Under the pieces are notes generated by a model that did no database searches, was not told where the DNA came from, and saw nothing but the letters and a program-made list of their open reading frames with translations. A program made the translations under genes and the position numbers. A stretch of DNA of 64,000 bases from Casimicrobiaceae bacterium (GTDB taxonomy: Bacteria; Pseudomonadota; Gammaproteobacteria; Burkholderiales; Casimicrobiaceae): positions 1 through 64,000 of the forward strand of contig JAPKHK010000008.1 in assembly GCA_026646885.1 (NCBI GenBank), given 5' to 3'. Below are positions 1-9,237 of the stretch, piece after piece. Every line of letters begins with the position of its first letter. The first letter of the stretch is position 1.

Positions 1-3000
1 GTGATGGTGGTGAGGCGGCCACGCGGGTCGTAGCTGTAGTTCACGGGGGCGATGCCGGGGATTTCTGAGCGGGTGGGTCGGCCTTGGACATCCACACTCA
101 GCGTGCTCACCCGGCCGGCGGCGCTGGTGTTCGTGAAGCGCCGCGCGGCGGCATCGAACACGCTGCTGAAGCTGCGGCCGTTGATGCTGCGCGTGGTGGT
201 TTCGTCGATGAGACTCAGGGGGTTGTTGGCGTCGGCGAGGTTGGCGGTGACGCTGGTTTGGGTGACGGAGGTGAGCCCGCTCGGGAGGGCAACGCGCGTT
301 TCGGTGTTGATGGGCGACTGCAAACCAAAGCGCGGGTCGGGGCCTTTGGTGACGGTGGTGACGGTGCCGTCGGCCGCGGTGCTGCGGGTGACACCGTCGA
401 TGCCGATTTCGGCGATGCTGACCGTGCCATCGGCCGCGGTGTTGGTGCGGCGTTCGTCGCCGGTGGGGAGGTTTTCGATGCGGTAGGTTCGGGCGCGGCC
501 TTCGGCGGAGCTCAAGGCGACGACCCGGCCATTCGATTCGGCGGTTTCCGCGAGACTCCAAAAGCCTCCGGCAGCATTTTCGTCTTTGATGAGGCGGCCG
601 GAAGCATCGTAGCTCATGGTCGAGGCTTGCCCGCGCGGACTCTCGAATCGTGTCAGCAACCCGCTGGCAGTGTAGGCCATGCGATGCGTTTCCCCCGCCG
701 GGTTGACGATTGAGGCCAGCCAGCCGTTCTGGTCCAGGCTCAAGGTCGTGCGCTGTCCGTCGGGCGCCACTATGGCTAGGGGGTTCCCGACAGCATCGCG
801 TTCGATGCGGGTCGAGTTGCCGTCGCCGTCTTGAATTCCGGTTAGCAGGCCGTTGGTGTAGCTGAAACTCTGTAGAACCGTGCCGATTCTGGCGTTCAGC
901 GTCTCCGTATGCCTCCCCATACCGTCGAATCGATAGAGCTCTGTTCCGTCCTTAGATGAAACGTCGAAGTCCCCCGCATTAAACCCGGGGAGCGCTGGTT
1001 CAACACGAACAAGGCGGTGGTGGGCGTCGTCGGCAACGTAAAGGACTCCTTCGGGCCCTACCGCGATGCAGGAGGGTTGAAGGCTCTGCTTCGCACCTGT
1101 TGCTCCCTCGACAAATGGTCCCCAGCCCTGCGAGCTATGCGCGAGCGCCGAGATCCTTCCGTCCGGTGTAACTCGCCTCAGCGTCTTTGCTGAGCTATCA
1201 CCAATGAAAAGGGTTCCGTCCCGGGCCACCGCGAGGCTGCTGGCCAGAAGCGTTGCATCTACCGCCGGGCCACCATCCCCGCTGCCCGGTTCCTGATAAC
1301 CCCACTTTCCGGCGACGGTTCGAATTCTTCCGAATGCATTGACTCTCCGAACGCGCTGCCAGTCCGCAATGTAGATGTCATCATCCGGACCTACACCGAT
1401 GGCGCTGGCGGCAAGTGACAAACCAGCGAGAGCTGCGGGCCCACCATCACCATTGTCGACGCCCGGCTCGCCGTAATCGCCCGTCGCCGGCTCCTCGCCA
1501 CTTCCGACGATAGTAACTATGTTGCCATCCGTCCCCACACGCCGAACGCGGCGATAGTCCAATATGAGGAGACTCCCATCGCGCGTGACCGCAAGTGAGC
1601 GCAAGTAGTCACCATTAAGGCTCGCCTCTGTAGCAGGACCTCCGTCACCGCTGAAACCCTGAAGTCCATTGCCGGCGATTGTTCGAATGCTGCCGTCGCC
1701 GCCGACGCGACGAACGCTGTGGGTCCCGCGATCCGCAATGTACAAGACGCCGTCACCCCCTACCGCGAGCGCTGTTGGCTTGAGATCCACCTGCGTGGCC
1801 GGAACCCCCTCCTCATTCTTCAAGGTCGCTTTGCGCGCCCGCTTGCCGCCTGATGCCGCTCCTACCGGCTCGGCGGAAGGCGCTTTCGCATCCTCGCCTC
1901 CTGAACTCCGGGGTTTCCCAGCAACCGTTCGGAGAATGCCATGCGGGTCTACCGAACGGACAGTGTCGGTGAAAGCATCGACGAAGTAGACGGTACCGTC
2001 CGCGGCAACAGCAATCGCCGATGGCGTTGCAGCCGCCTCGCGCGCCAATCTGCCGTCATCGGCAATCGAGGACAGATGATCCCCAGTGCCGGCATGTGTG
2101 CGAACAACGGCGCGATTCTTGGGATCCGAGATGCCCCGCGTGATGCCGTCACCATCGCGAAGGCTTCTAGCAACCGGGTCGAACACCTTGTGGGCGTCCA
2201 GGCTCCAACCACCGAACCCCAGGGGCCGCGAGTCAAGATGTGGAATTGGTCGAGTCTTTTCGAAAGACGCACCGGAATATTTTCCTAGAGCCGCATCGAC
2301 GGTCCATAGGTAGGGGATGATCGGCTCAACGCAGAACTCTCGAAACGATGATACGAAGCGGCTGAATATGGCTTTGTCCCCTCTTGTATCCGTTGGGACC
2401 GCCGAGCCCGCACTGACGGTGGGCCTTCGGTAGAAACGAGGCCAGCAGAAGAACGACGGATAGACGTATTCAACCAGAACGTCTAAGTATTGTCCGCCAT
2501 AGGGTTGGCGCCCGAACGCGTCAAGCCCGTCCCACTCGAAGTAGTAACGCTGGTTGGGTTGTGGTGGGAAGTGATGTACGAGTTGCTTTCCCGCGATTTC
2601 CAGGGTTAGAACGATCTGCTTAAGGCTAGCTGGAACTCGATCGCCACTGAGTTGGATACTGAGCCCCTTTCCACGCCCAGGAACTCTGTCGCTTCGGTAA
2701 TTCAGTGTATATGCCGTGCCGAGAACTGCGACACGTTCGCCCAATACCCTATTCTGAACAGTTACTATTGACCCCGGACAGTCGTCACAATCCTCCTTCG
2801 GATCTTCATCAGACGGGGGCGGTTCCTTCGGAGGTTCAGCGTCAGGGGGTACGTCATGAGGCCAATTGCAGTCGAAGGGCGAGAAATGATCTGTCTGAAA
2901 GCGCCAGAAGGAGTCACCGATGGCAAAATGCTCGGCGATTCGTGTTAGTTCGTTTGAATCTATTCCGACTTCTATAAGTAACTGCGGCGTTGCTGCCGAA

Positions 3001-6000
3001 CCAGAACCGTCAACATCGAGTTCTGCCTTGCCGTTCTGGACCCCGAGCAGTGCGATCACCCGGCCATCTGTAGTCGGTATCCAAGCGGGACGCTCCCGGT
3101 CATACCACCCGACCGGGACTGGCCCGCCAACCGGGAAGCCGATAAAGTTGTCCACATACACCGCCACCGGCTGGCTGAACTGCACGCTCTTGGCGCCCGC
3201 GTAGAAGGCTTCGTCGGCCGACAACTCGACGGCGTAGGTGTAGGCGCTGGCCGGCGGCAGTTCGCCAGGCATGGCTTGCGGGCCGTTGGGGCGGACGGTG
3301 TATTCGGTGGCGCGGAAATGCAGGGTGTCGAGCGGCACCTGGCTACCATCCGGGAGCACCATTGCCGCCGTGGTGCCGGCGGGGAAGAAGACGGTGGCCG
3401 AGCGCGTTCCCCGCTCGTCGCTCACCACACCGCCACGGGCCAGCTGCGGCACGTTTGAAGAAAGCGTAATGGGGGTGACGTTGTGGTCCAGCGGAATCAG
3501 CACCACCTCGGGGGCGATGGCATAGTCCTGCCATGGCACTTGCAATTGCCGCTGCGCGGGCAAATAGCCTGGCTTCTCGAAGTTCAGCGTCAGCGTGCCG
3601 CCGCCGTTGACCACCATGTCGAACATGCCATCGGCGCGCGAGCGCGTTTGCCCGAACTCCGGGTGCCCGAGAATGGTGACGGTGGCGCCGGAGAGCGGCT
3701 GATTGTCGCGGGAGAGGAGTTTGCCGCGCATCACCGCCGCGCGCTTGGCGTCGATGGTGTCGGGGTTTACCCCGGTTTGAACGGGGTTGGCGCCGGTGTA
3801 GAGAAACTTGGCGGTGATGCCCGGTACCGCGGGCAGGGTGGGGTCGATGGGCGGGGCGATGGTGGCCGGATCGGGCGGTAACGGGGGCTCCGTCACTCGC
3901 ACTTCGGTCGTTGCGGTGGCGGAAAGCTCGCCATCGGACACCGTGACCCGAAACACATACACGCCGGCCTGCACGAAATGGGCGGTGGTCCTCGCCTCAT
4001 TGCGACGGGCAATCCACGCCGCCGCGGGACCGGACTCCTGCACCCAGGCGTAGCTGAGCGGCCCGGGCAGGCCATCATCATTGGCCGTGGCCTGGAGCGT
4101 TGCCACGCTGGGCAAGACGATGTTTTGCGAGGGCGAAAGACTCAGCGTCGGGGCCTGATTGCCCGAAGTGCGATGCACCTGGCGCGTTTGCGTTTGCACC
4201 TGCCCATCATCCGCACGCGTGGCGGTGATAGTCAGTGTGTTGGGCCCCAGAGCGAGCGGCACTTCGACGCTGAAATCTTGACCGGTGATGCTCGCCGCAA
4301 TGCCGTTGACGCTGACACTCGCACTCGTGGCGTTGCTGAAGCTGCCGCGCACCATCACGGTGGCGGTGCTCACGGTGGCGTGGTCCTCCGGCGCGCTAAG
4401 GGTGAGGGCGAAGGCGGCATAGGTGAGGTTCACCACCGCCGTGGTGCTATTGGCAGCGGGGTCGGTAGCGACCAGGCTTTGGGTATTGAGCCCGGCGTTG
4501 AGCGTCAGCGGGAAGTTGAAATTCGGCCCGGCTTGCGGCGTGGCACCCCCCAGGGTGATGGTGGCGTTGGCCTCATCGACGCTGCCGGTGAGATTAGTGT
4601 TCGGGCGAAAGAGCACGCTGCCCGAAGGCGGGCTGATGGTGGTGAAGCGCGGCGCGATGGTGTCGATGGTAAAGCTCGCGCTCACGGTGTTGGAGGTAGC
4701 GCCGTCGCGGTCAGTGAGCCAGGCGGAGAATTGGTTCAGCCCCTCGGGCAGCGGGCTGACGGTTTGCCAGCGGGCTTGCCCGGCGCCGGCGCTGCCTTCG
4801 AAGGCTGCGCCGTTGATGAGGCCCAGCAGGCGGTAGCCGGGGTCGTAGTTCGCCGCCAGTTGGCAGGGCAGCCCTTGGCAGCGGGTCTGGTAGGTGAATT
4901 GCAAGGCCGGAGTGGCCTGGTTCAATAAGGCGCCGGCCGCGGGCTGGACCAGCACCAGGTTGGCCTGGGGCAGGCCGATGCCCAGGGCGTAGGGGTTGCT
5001 GCCGACATTGAGGGTTTTGTTGATGGCGCCGCTGGTGATGTCGAGTACATAGACTTTGCCGCTGGAGTGCCCGGCGGCATACACCCGGCTGCCTTCGGGG
5101 TGCACGCCCAGGCCCAGCGGATAGGCGCCGGCAGGCAGCAGCGTGGGGGTGAATGCGCCGCTGGCCAGATCCACCCGGGCGATGCTGCCGGCACCGCTGC
5201 CGGTGAAGTTGGCGACATAGAGCGCGGTTTCTTCGGGGTCGAGCGCAAGGCCCGCGGGCTGGGTGCCTACCGCCAGGGTTTGCAGCACTTGGCCGCTGGC
5301 CCCATCGAGCACATAAACGGCGTTGCTACCGCGGCCGCCGACGTACACCCGGCTGCCGTCGCGCTTGACCGCCACCGCGGCCGCTTGGCTGCCGGGCGGC
5401 AAGGGCCAGACGGTGTGGGCGAAGGTGGCGGCATCGATGACGCTGACGCCGGCGCCGGTAGCGACGAAGATGCGCGCGCCGTCGCGGCTCACCGCCACGC
5501 CTTGGGGCTCAGTGCCGACCGGCACTCGGGCGGTGAGGCTCAAGCTTACGGTGTCGATCACCAGCAGGTGATCGGCGGCGTCGGCGCTGACATAAACACG
5601 GGTGCCGTTGGGGGAAACGGCGACCCCCAAGGGCCGGTAGGGCAGCGCCAGGGTATCGAGGACGGTGAGCGTTTCGGCATCGTACACCGCCAGGCTGTTG
5701 GCGCCGCTCAGGGCGACATAAACCCGCCGGGCGTCGGGGCTCACCGCCAGGCCCTTGGGGACGGGGCCGGTGGGCACGGTGGCGCGCAGGGCATCGGCGC
5801 CGGTGTCGATGACGCTCAAGGTTTTGCCGCCCGCGTTGCTGAGGTAGGCCAGCGGTCCGGGCGCGGGCGGGGGTGCCGCGGCGGCGGCCACTTGCAGGTG
5901 TGCGGTGGCGGAGCTGGCGTTGGTGCCCAGGCGGTTGTAGGCGATGGCGGTGACACTGGCCGCACCGAGGCTCGGGAAGGAGTAGCTGGCGGTATAGGCG

Positions 6001-6524
6001 CCGTTGCTCGGGGCGCTGGCGCCGCCGATCCAGCTCCCGGCGGCGTTCTTGAAGACGACATTGTCGATGCCGATGCCATCGGGGTCGCTGACCACGGCGC
6101 TCAAGGGGGTGGGCACACCCTTGGCGACAGTGCTGCCGGCGCTCGGCGATATCACGCGGATGCGCGGCGTGTGCCGCACGGTGATCGCCGGGGCGTCGGC
6201 GCGGGCTTGCTGGCCCAAGCTGTCGGTGACCACCACGGCAAGCTCGTAACTGCCCGGCGGCACGTGCGTCCAGTGGTAGTTGGGCGCGCTGCTCGCGAAG
6301 CTCGCCAAGGGCACGGGTTCGCCGGCGCGGAAGAACTCGACCTTGGCCAGCGTGGCCGGGGCTGTGGCACGAACCGTGGCCCCCAGGCGTATGGTGGCGG
6401 GGTCGAGGCAAGGGGCGACGCAGTTGGCTTGGAAGGAAGTGACTTGCGGCGGGCCGGCCAATACCCCGGCCGCCGGAACAGCCACCAAAAACAGCAGCGC
6501 CAGCCGGGAGAGCCGGCACGACAC
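1..6524 (-). CDS. Giant secreted beta-propeller / NHL / RHS-repeat protein, 3' end beyond window
   Basis: One uninterrupted frame of about 2174 codons runs from a GTG at 6524 to the left edge; I checked the phase at several points. Residues 1-23 form a signal peptide with hydrophobic core LALLFLVAVPAAG. Then come Ig-like segments (~25-220), a seven-bladed-type YVTN propeller (~223-525, repeated 'SPDGTRVYV'-like motifs), more Ig/PKD-like segments (~530-900), a carboxypeptidase-regulatory-like domain (~929-990), several NHL repeats with the GFSGDGGPAT signature (~1481-1838), and RHS/YD repeats such as YDASGRL and DPRGRL from ~1846 to the edge. RHS proteins form a shell around a variable C-terminal domain, often a toxin; that end is not visible. 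The GTG start has no convincing Shine-Dalgarno; the well-placed one is at ATG 6750 in another phase (see leader ORF). It is probably surface-exposed or secreted. Confidence 0.85.
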   Translation of the reverse strand, partial: MSCRLSRLALLFLVAVPAAGVLAGPPQVTSFQANCVAPCLDPATIRLGATVRATAPATLAKVEFFRAGEPVPLASFASSAPNYHWTHVPPGSYELAVVVTDSLGQQARADAPAITVRHTPRIRVISPSAGSTVAKGVPTPLSAVVSDPDGIGIDNVVFKNAAGSWIGGASAPSNGAYTASYSFPSLGAASVTAIAYNRLGTNASSATAHLQVAAAAAPPPAPGPLAYLSNAGGKTLSVIDTGADALRATVPTGPVPKGLAVSPDARRVYVALSGANSLAVYDAETLTVLDTLALPYRPLGVAVSPNGTRVYVSADAADHLLVIDTVSLSLTARVPVGTEPQGVAVSRDGARIFVATGAGVSVIDAATFAHTVWPLPPGSQAAAVAVKRDGSRVYVGGRGSNAVYVLDGASGQVLQTLAVGTQPAGLALDPEETALYVANFTGSGAGSIARVDLASGAFTPTLLPAGAYPLGLGVHPEGSRVYAAGHSSGKVYVLDITSGAINKTLNVGSNPYALGIGLPQANLVLVQPAAGALLNQATPALQFTYQTRCQGLPCQLAANYDPGYRLLGLINGAAFEGSAGAGQARWQTVSPLPEGLNQFSAWLTDRDGATSNTVSASFTIDTIAPRFTTISPPSGSVLFRPNTNLTGSVDEANATITLGGATPQAGPNFNFPLTLNAGLNTQSLVATDPAANSTTAVVNLTYAAFALTLSAPEDHATVSTATVMVRGSFSNATSASVSVNGIAASITGQDFSVEVPLALGPNTLTITATRADDGQVQTQTRQVHRTSGNQAPTLSLSPSQNIVLPSVATLQATANDDGLPGPLSYAWVQESGPAAAWIARRNEARTTAHFVQAGVYVFRVTVSDGELSATATTEVRVTEPPLPPDPATIAPPIDPTLPAVPGITAKFLYTGANPVQTGVNPDTIDAKRAAVMRGKLLSRDNQPLSGATVTILGHPEFGQTRSRADGMFDMVVNGGGTLTLNFEKPGYLPAQRQLQVPWQDYAIAPEVVLIPLDHNVTPITLSSNVPQLARGGVVSDERGTRSATVFFPAGTTAAMVLPDGSQVPLDTLHFRATEYTVRPNGPQAMPGELPPASAYTYAVELSADEAFYAGAKSVQFSQPVAVYVDNFIGFPVGGPVPVGWYDRERPAWIPTTDGRVIALLGVQNGKAELDVDGSGSAATPQLLIEVGIDSNELTRIAEHFAIGDSFWRFQTDHFSPFDCNWPHDVPPDAEPPKEPPPSDEDPKEDCDDCPGSIVTVQNRVLGERVAVLGTAYTLNYRSDRVPGRGKGLSIQLSGDRVPASLKQIVLTLEIAGKQLVHHFPPQPNQRYYFEWDGLDAFGRQPYGGQYLDVLVEYVYPSFFCWPRFYRRPTVSAGSAVPTDTRGDKAIFSRFVSSFREFCVEPIIPYLWTVDAALGKYSGASFEKTRPIPHLDSRPLGFGGWSLDAHKVFDPVARSLRDGDGITRGISDPKNRAVVRTHAGTGDHLSSIADDGRLAREAAATPSAIAVAADGTVYFVDAFTDTVRSVDPHGILRTVAGKPRSSGGEDAKAPSAEPVGAASGGKRARKATLKNEEGVPATQVDLKPTALAVGGDGVLYIADRGTHSVRRVGGDGSIRTIAGNGLQGFSGDGGPATEASLNGDYLRSLAVTRDGSLLILDYRRVRRVGTDGNIVTIVGSGEEPATGDYGEPGVDNGDGGPAALAGLSLAASAIGVGPDDDIYIADWQRVRRVNAFGRIRTVAGKWGYQEPGSGDGGPAVDATLLASSLAVARDGTLFIGDSSAKTLRRVTPDGRISALAHSSQGWGPFVEGATGAKQSLQPSCIAVGPEGVLYVADDAHHRLVRVEPALPGFNAGDFDVSSKDGTELYRFDGMGRHTETLNARIGTVLQSFSYTNGLLTGIQDGDGNSTRIERDAVGNPLAIVAPDGQRTTLSLDQNGWLASIVNPAGETHRMAYTASGLLTRFESPRGQASTMSYDASGRLIKDENAAGGFWSLAETAESNGRVVALSSAEGRARTYRIENLPTGDERRTNTAADGTVSIAEIGIDGVTRSTAADGTVTTVTKGPDPRFGLQSPINTETRVALPSGLTSVTQTSVTANLADANNPLSLIDETTTRSINGRSFSSVFDAAARRFTNTSAAGRVSTLSVDVQGRPTRSEIPGIAPVNYSYDPRGRLTTI

Positions 6525-6552
6525 GGCGGTCGCTAAGCGCTGGAGGAGACGC

Positions 6553-6750
6553 TCAGCAACGCGCGACGCGGCGCTTGCGGCTTGCGGCTTGCGGCTTGCG
6601 GCTTGCGGCTTGCGGCTTGCGGCTTGCGGCTTGCGGCTTGCGGCTTGCGGCTTGCGGCTTGCGGCTTGCGGCTTGTGGCTTGTGGCTTGTGGCTTGGGCG
6701 TCGGAAAGGTCGAGACGGTTCCGCGATGTGTAAACCCGTGCCGTGTTCAT
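6553..6750 (-). other. Out-of-frame leader ORF carrying the heptanucleotide tract; likely phase-variable 5' end of the RHS gene
   Basis: An ATG at 6750 has a strong Shine-Dalgarno (GGGAGG at 6762-6757, 6-nt spacer). It opens 65 codons that encode a basic segment followed by repeats of AASRKPQ, then hits TGA at 6553-6555. The downstream RHS frame is one nucleotide out of phase. Removing one 7-bp unit, or adding two, joins this ATG to the RHS frame with no stop between. In the present sequence the only in-frame start for the RHS gene is GTG 6524, 29 nt after the leader stop, so translational coupling is a second possibility. A caveat is that the joined product would carry about 73 residues ahead of the signal peptide, which is long. 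Confidence 0.6.
6574..6692. repeat. Heptanucleotide tandem repeat, 17 units
   Basis: The plus strand shows 14 perfect copies of CTTGCGG (6574-6671) followed by three copies of CTTGTGG (6672-6692), 119 nt in all. Read on the minus strand, three units encode the seven residues AASRKPQ, and no phase of the tract contains a stop. Because 7 is not a multiple of 3, each unit gained or lost shifts the downstream frame. Tracts of this kind mutate by slipped-strand mispairing. The three variant units at the promoter-proximal end suggest point mutations accumulating at the edge of an otherwise homogenised array. Confidence 0.95.
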
Positions 6751-7237
6751 GCCAAACCTCCCTGCCGGTATTCGATTGACCGTTGCCGATTTGTTTCTGG
6801 TTGTCGCTGCTGTCGGAATCCTTGCCGCTCAGTAGCTGGTTGTCAGCCTATCATATGTCAACATTGTTTCGCAAGTAGGCATATTTGCACCACACTCGAA
6901 CTAGATCGACTTCCTTTCTTGAGCGCCTAGTCTCATCGGCCTCTTTTGCTCTCACCAGCGAGGCCCCTTGCTTTCCGTGCTAGCTAGTGTGCCGCGCCTC
7001 TGCGAGTGCGATTCCCGTCGATAGGGCACGCTCCGCGGCGGCTGCCCGATTTCCTCAACGACAATACGGCGCGTCGCGTTGCAATGTCACAATTGCAGGT
7101 CGAGCGACAAGGGTAAGGGCAGGGCAGTCGGCAGGCGACCGAGCTTCATGCACGATCGCCGGGCCAGGTCCACGGCCCGATACCGCACATGTCCTCAGGG
7201 GAAGCCATGGGGAACATGGCTTGTTGGCAAATCGCGA
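6751..7237. other. Intergenic region between the RHS locus and rlpA
   Basis: About 490 nt with no convincing coding sequence on either strand and visibly lower GC around 6830-6900. On the minus strand a TTGACA lies at 6861-6856, abutting a TATGAT at 6855-6850. They are too close together to be a -35/-10 pair, but they mark the only AT-rich stretch suitable for a promoter of the RHS locus. No tRNA or CRISPR repeat is seen. Confidence 0.4.
7202..7222 (-). terminator. Hairpin downstream of rlpA
   Basis: A perfect 8-bp inverted repeat (AAGCCATG / CATGGCTT) with a 5-nt loop begins about 16 nt past the rlpA stop. There is no T-tract, so intrinsic termination is uncertain; it could instead protect the 3' end of the operon transcript. 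Confidence 0.35.
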
Positions 7238-8143
7238 TCATTGCGCCTCGCGCAGAGTCGGCTCGAGGTCCATCGCCTCGCGCACCAAATCGCCCACACG
7301 GCGCGCTTCGCCTGCTTCCGTGTAGGGCCCCATCTGCACCCTGAACAAACCTTGTCCTTGCACGATGTGCGCATTCTCGCCCAGCCAAACCACGTGCGAC
7401 TGCACGTGTTTCAAAAAGGTTTCGGCATTGGCGAAGTTGCCGAAGGCGCCCAATTGCAGGTAGTAGCCGGCGCGCTCCTCGGCCACGGGAAGGGCCACTG
7501 GACGAGTCGCGGCAAGCGGCGGCGAAATTGGCGCTGGTGGCGGCAAGCGCGGTGTCGCTGCCGCCGCCGTAACCGGCTCGCTCTTTTCACCGGGAAGAAT
7601 CGCCTCCACCAGCACTTCGCCGCTACCTTTCTGGGCAATGCCCAGCTTGTGCGCCGCGGCGTACGAGAGGTCGATGACGCGCCCGGCGTGAAACGGTCCC
7701 CGATCGTTCACCCGCAGCACCACGCTGCGGCCATTGGCGGGATTGGTCACGCGCGCGTAGCTGGGCAGGGGCAGCGTGGGGTGGGCGGCGCTCATGGCAT
7801 ACATGTCGTAGGTTTCGCCAATGGCGGTCTTTTGGCCGTGAAATTGCCGCCCGTACCACGAAGCGATGCCGCGTTCTTGGTAGGGCCGGTGCGCCGTCGC
7901 CGGCACGTACTCGCGTCCGAACACGGTGTAGGGCCGGTTGGCGAAACGATGCAAGGGCTCGTAGCGCGGCTGGAGGTCGGGTATGGCGTCCAGGTTTGCC
8001 GGCGGGTTTGAACCCGGGCCGTCGTTTTGATAATAGGCACCGCGATGGGCTGCTCCGGGTGCCGCGGCACTGGCCGACTCGCGCGGGCTCGGCCCGGCAC
8101 AGGCGGTCAACAACAGGGCATACACGGCAAGCCAGCGTACCAT
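7238..8143 (-). CDS. rlpA: RlpA septal-ring lytic transglycosylase lipoprotein
   Basis: 301 residues. The start ATG shares its A with the rodA stop (TGATG). The N-terminus is a lipoprotein signal with lipobox LLTAC (Cys15), so it is probably anchored in the outer membrane. A double-psi beta-barrel domain (roughly residues 95-180) contains GIASWYG, AAHPTLPLPS, TNPANGRSVVLRVNDRGPF and RVIDLS motifs typical of RlpA. A C-terminal SPOR domain (about 225-295) binds denuded glycan at the septum. In characterised species RlpA cleaves naked glycan strands. It is the last gene of the mreBCD-mrdA-rodA operon, the usual position in proteobacteria. Confidence 0.95.
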   Translation of the reverse strand: MVRWLAVYALLLTACAGPSPRESASAAAPGAAHRGAYYQNDGPGSNPPANLDAIPDLQPRYEPLHRFANRPYTVFGREYVPATAHRPYQERGIASWYGRQFHGQKTAIGETYDMYAMSAAHPTLPLPSYARVTNPANGRSVVLRVNDRGPFHAGRVIDLSYAAAHKLGIAQKGSGEVLVEAILPGEKSEPVTAAAATPRLPPPAPISPPLAATRPVALPVAEERAGYYLQLGAFGNFANAETFLKHVQSHVVWLGENAHIVQGQGLFRVQMGPYTEAGEARRVGDLVREAMDLEPTLREAQ

Positions 8144-9237
8144 CAAGATTTCACCAGCTTGCGATGGGTCTGCACGCTCATGAGGATGCCGATGCCAAGA
8201 AACAGCGTCACCAGCGCCGTACCTCCATAGCTCACCAGCGGCAGGGGTACCCCCACCACGGGCAGAATGCCGCTGACCATGCCCATGTTCACGAAGGCGT
8301 AGGTGAAGAACATCAGGCTGATCGAGCCGGCAAGCAGCCGCCCAAACAGGGTCGAGGCGTTGGCGGTGATCAGCAGACCGCGGCCAATGAGCAACGTGTA
8401 GAGCGCGAGCAGCACGATATTGCCCAAGAGACCGAACTCTTCGCCGTAGACCGCAAAAATGAAATCGGTGTGGCGCTCGGGAAGAAAGTCGAGATGCGCC
8501 TGCGTGCCTTGTAGCCAGCCTTTGCCCAGCACGCCGCCGGAGCCGATGGCAATGGTGGACTGGATGATGTGGTAGCCCGCCCCCAAAGCGTCGCGAGTGG
8601 GGTCGAACAGCGTGAGGATGCGCTCGCGTTGGTAGCCATGGAGCAGCGGCCATAACAGGGGCAAAGTCGCGCAAGCGGCAGTTCCAAGCACGGCGATGAC
8701 TTTCCAGGAAAGACCCGCCAGGAACAACACATATGCCCCGGCCGCCGCAATCAGCAACGCGGTGCCCAGATCGGGCTGGCGAACAATCAGGAACATGGGG
8801 AGTCCGATCAGCAGCGCCGCTACCGCGAAATCGCGCAACCTGAGACTTGCTTCGCGCTTTTCAAAATACCAGGCAAGCATCAGCGGCAGGGCAATCTTCA
8901 TCAGCTCCGAGGGCTGAATGCGCGTGACCCCGATGTGTAGCCAGCGTCGCGCGCCGTTGACGACATCACCAAACAGCGCCACCGCGATCAGCAAGAAGAT
9001 GCCAGCGAGATACAATGGCACGGCGAAGCGCTTGAGGTTCTGCGGTGAGACGTTTGCCACCATCCACATCGCCGCCAAGGCGACGCCCAGGTTCATGAGT
9101 TGCGCCAAGAAGCGCGCGAAACTCTGGCTCGACGCGCTGTAAAGGACGCCCAAACCCAGACCGGCAATGCAGAGCGCCACACCAAGCAAGAAACCATCGA
9201 TGTGCCGAGAGGCCAGCAGCCAGAGGCGTTCAATCAT
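8143..9237 (-). CDS. rodA: RodA, SEDS peptidoglycan glycosyltransferase of the elongasome
   Basis: 364 residues with about ten hydrophobic transmembrane segments and SEDS motifs, including the C-terminal PLPLVSYGGT and the loop with GSGGVLGKGWLQGTQ and FLPERHTDFIFAVYGEE. It polymerises lipid II in the inner membrane together with PBP2. I chose ATG 9237 because a GAGGAGG Shine-Dalgarno lies 9 nt upstream; a TTG at 9255 would add six residues. The start overlaps the mrdA stop by 8 nt, which implies translational coupling of the two partner enzymes. Confidence 0.97.
   Translation of the reverse strand: MIERLWLLASRHIDGFLLGVALCIAGLGLGVLYSASSQSFARFLAQLMNLGVALAAMWMVANVSPQNLKRFAVPLYLAGIFLLIAVALFGDVVNGARRWLHIGVTRIQPSELMKIALPLMLAWYFEKREASLRLRDFAVAALLIGLPMFLIVRQPDLGTALLIAAAGAYVLFLAGLSWKVIAVLGTAACATLPLLWPLLHGYQRERILTLFDPTRDALGAGYHIIQSTIAIGSGGVLGKGWLQGTQAHLDFLPERHTDFIFAVYGEEFGLLGNIVLLALYTLLIGRGLLITANASTLFGRLLAGSISLMFFTYAFVNMGMVSGILPVVGVPLPLVSYGGTALVTLFLGIGILMSVQTHRKLVKS

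Noticed and set aside
3978-4928. Gly/Ala/Arg-rich plus-strand frame of 316 codons
   Set aside because: Mirror of the Ig-like region of the RHS protein; composition alone explains it.
6574-6692. Heptanucleotide array considered as a CRISPR or VNTR of no consequence
   Set aside because: No spacers and units of only 7 nt rule out CRISPR; its position between a strong start and the RHS frame makes a neutral repeat less likely.
52-6930. Long open frames on the plus strand and an Arg-rich alternative minus-strand frame (up to 489 codons) opposite the RHS gene
   Set aside because: They are codon-position shadows of the single continuous minus-strand frame, with low-complexity Gly/Ala/Arg composition and no domain similarity.
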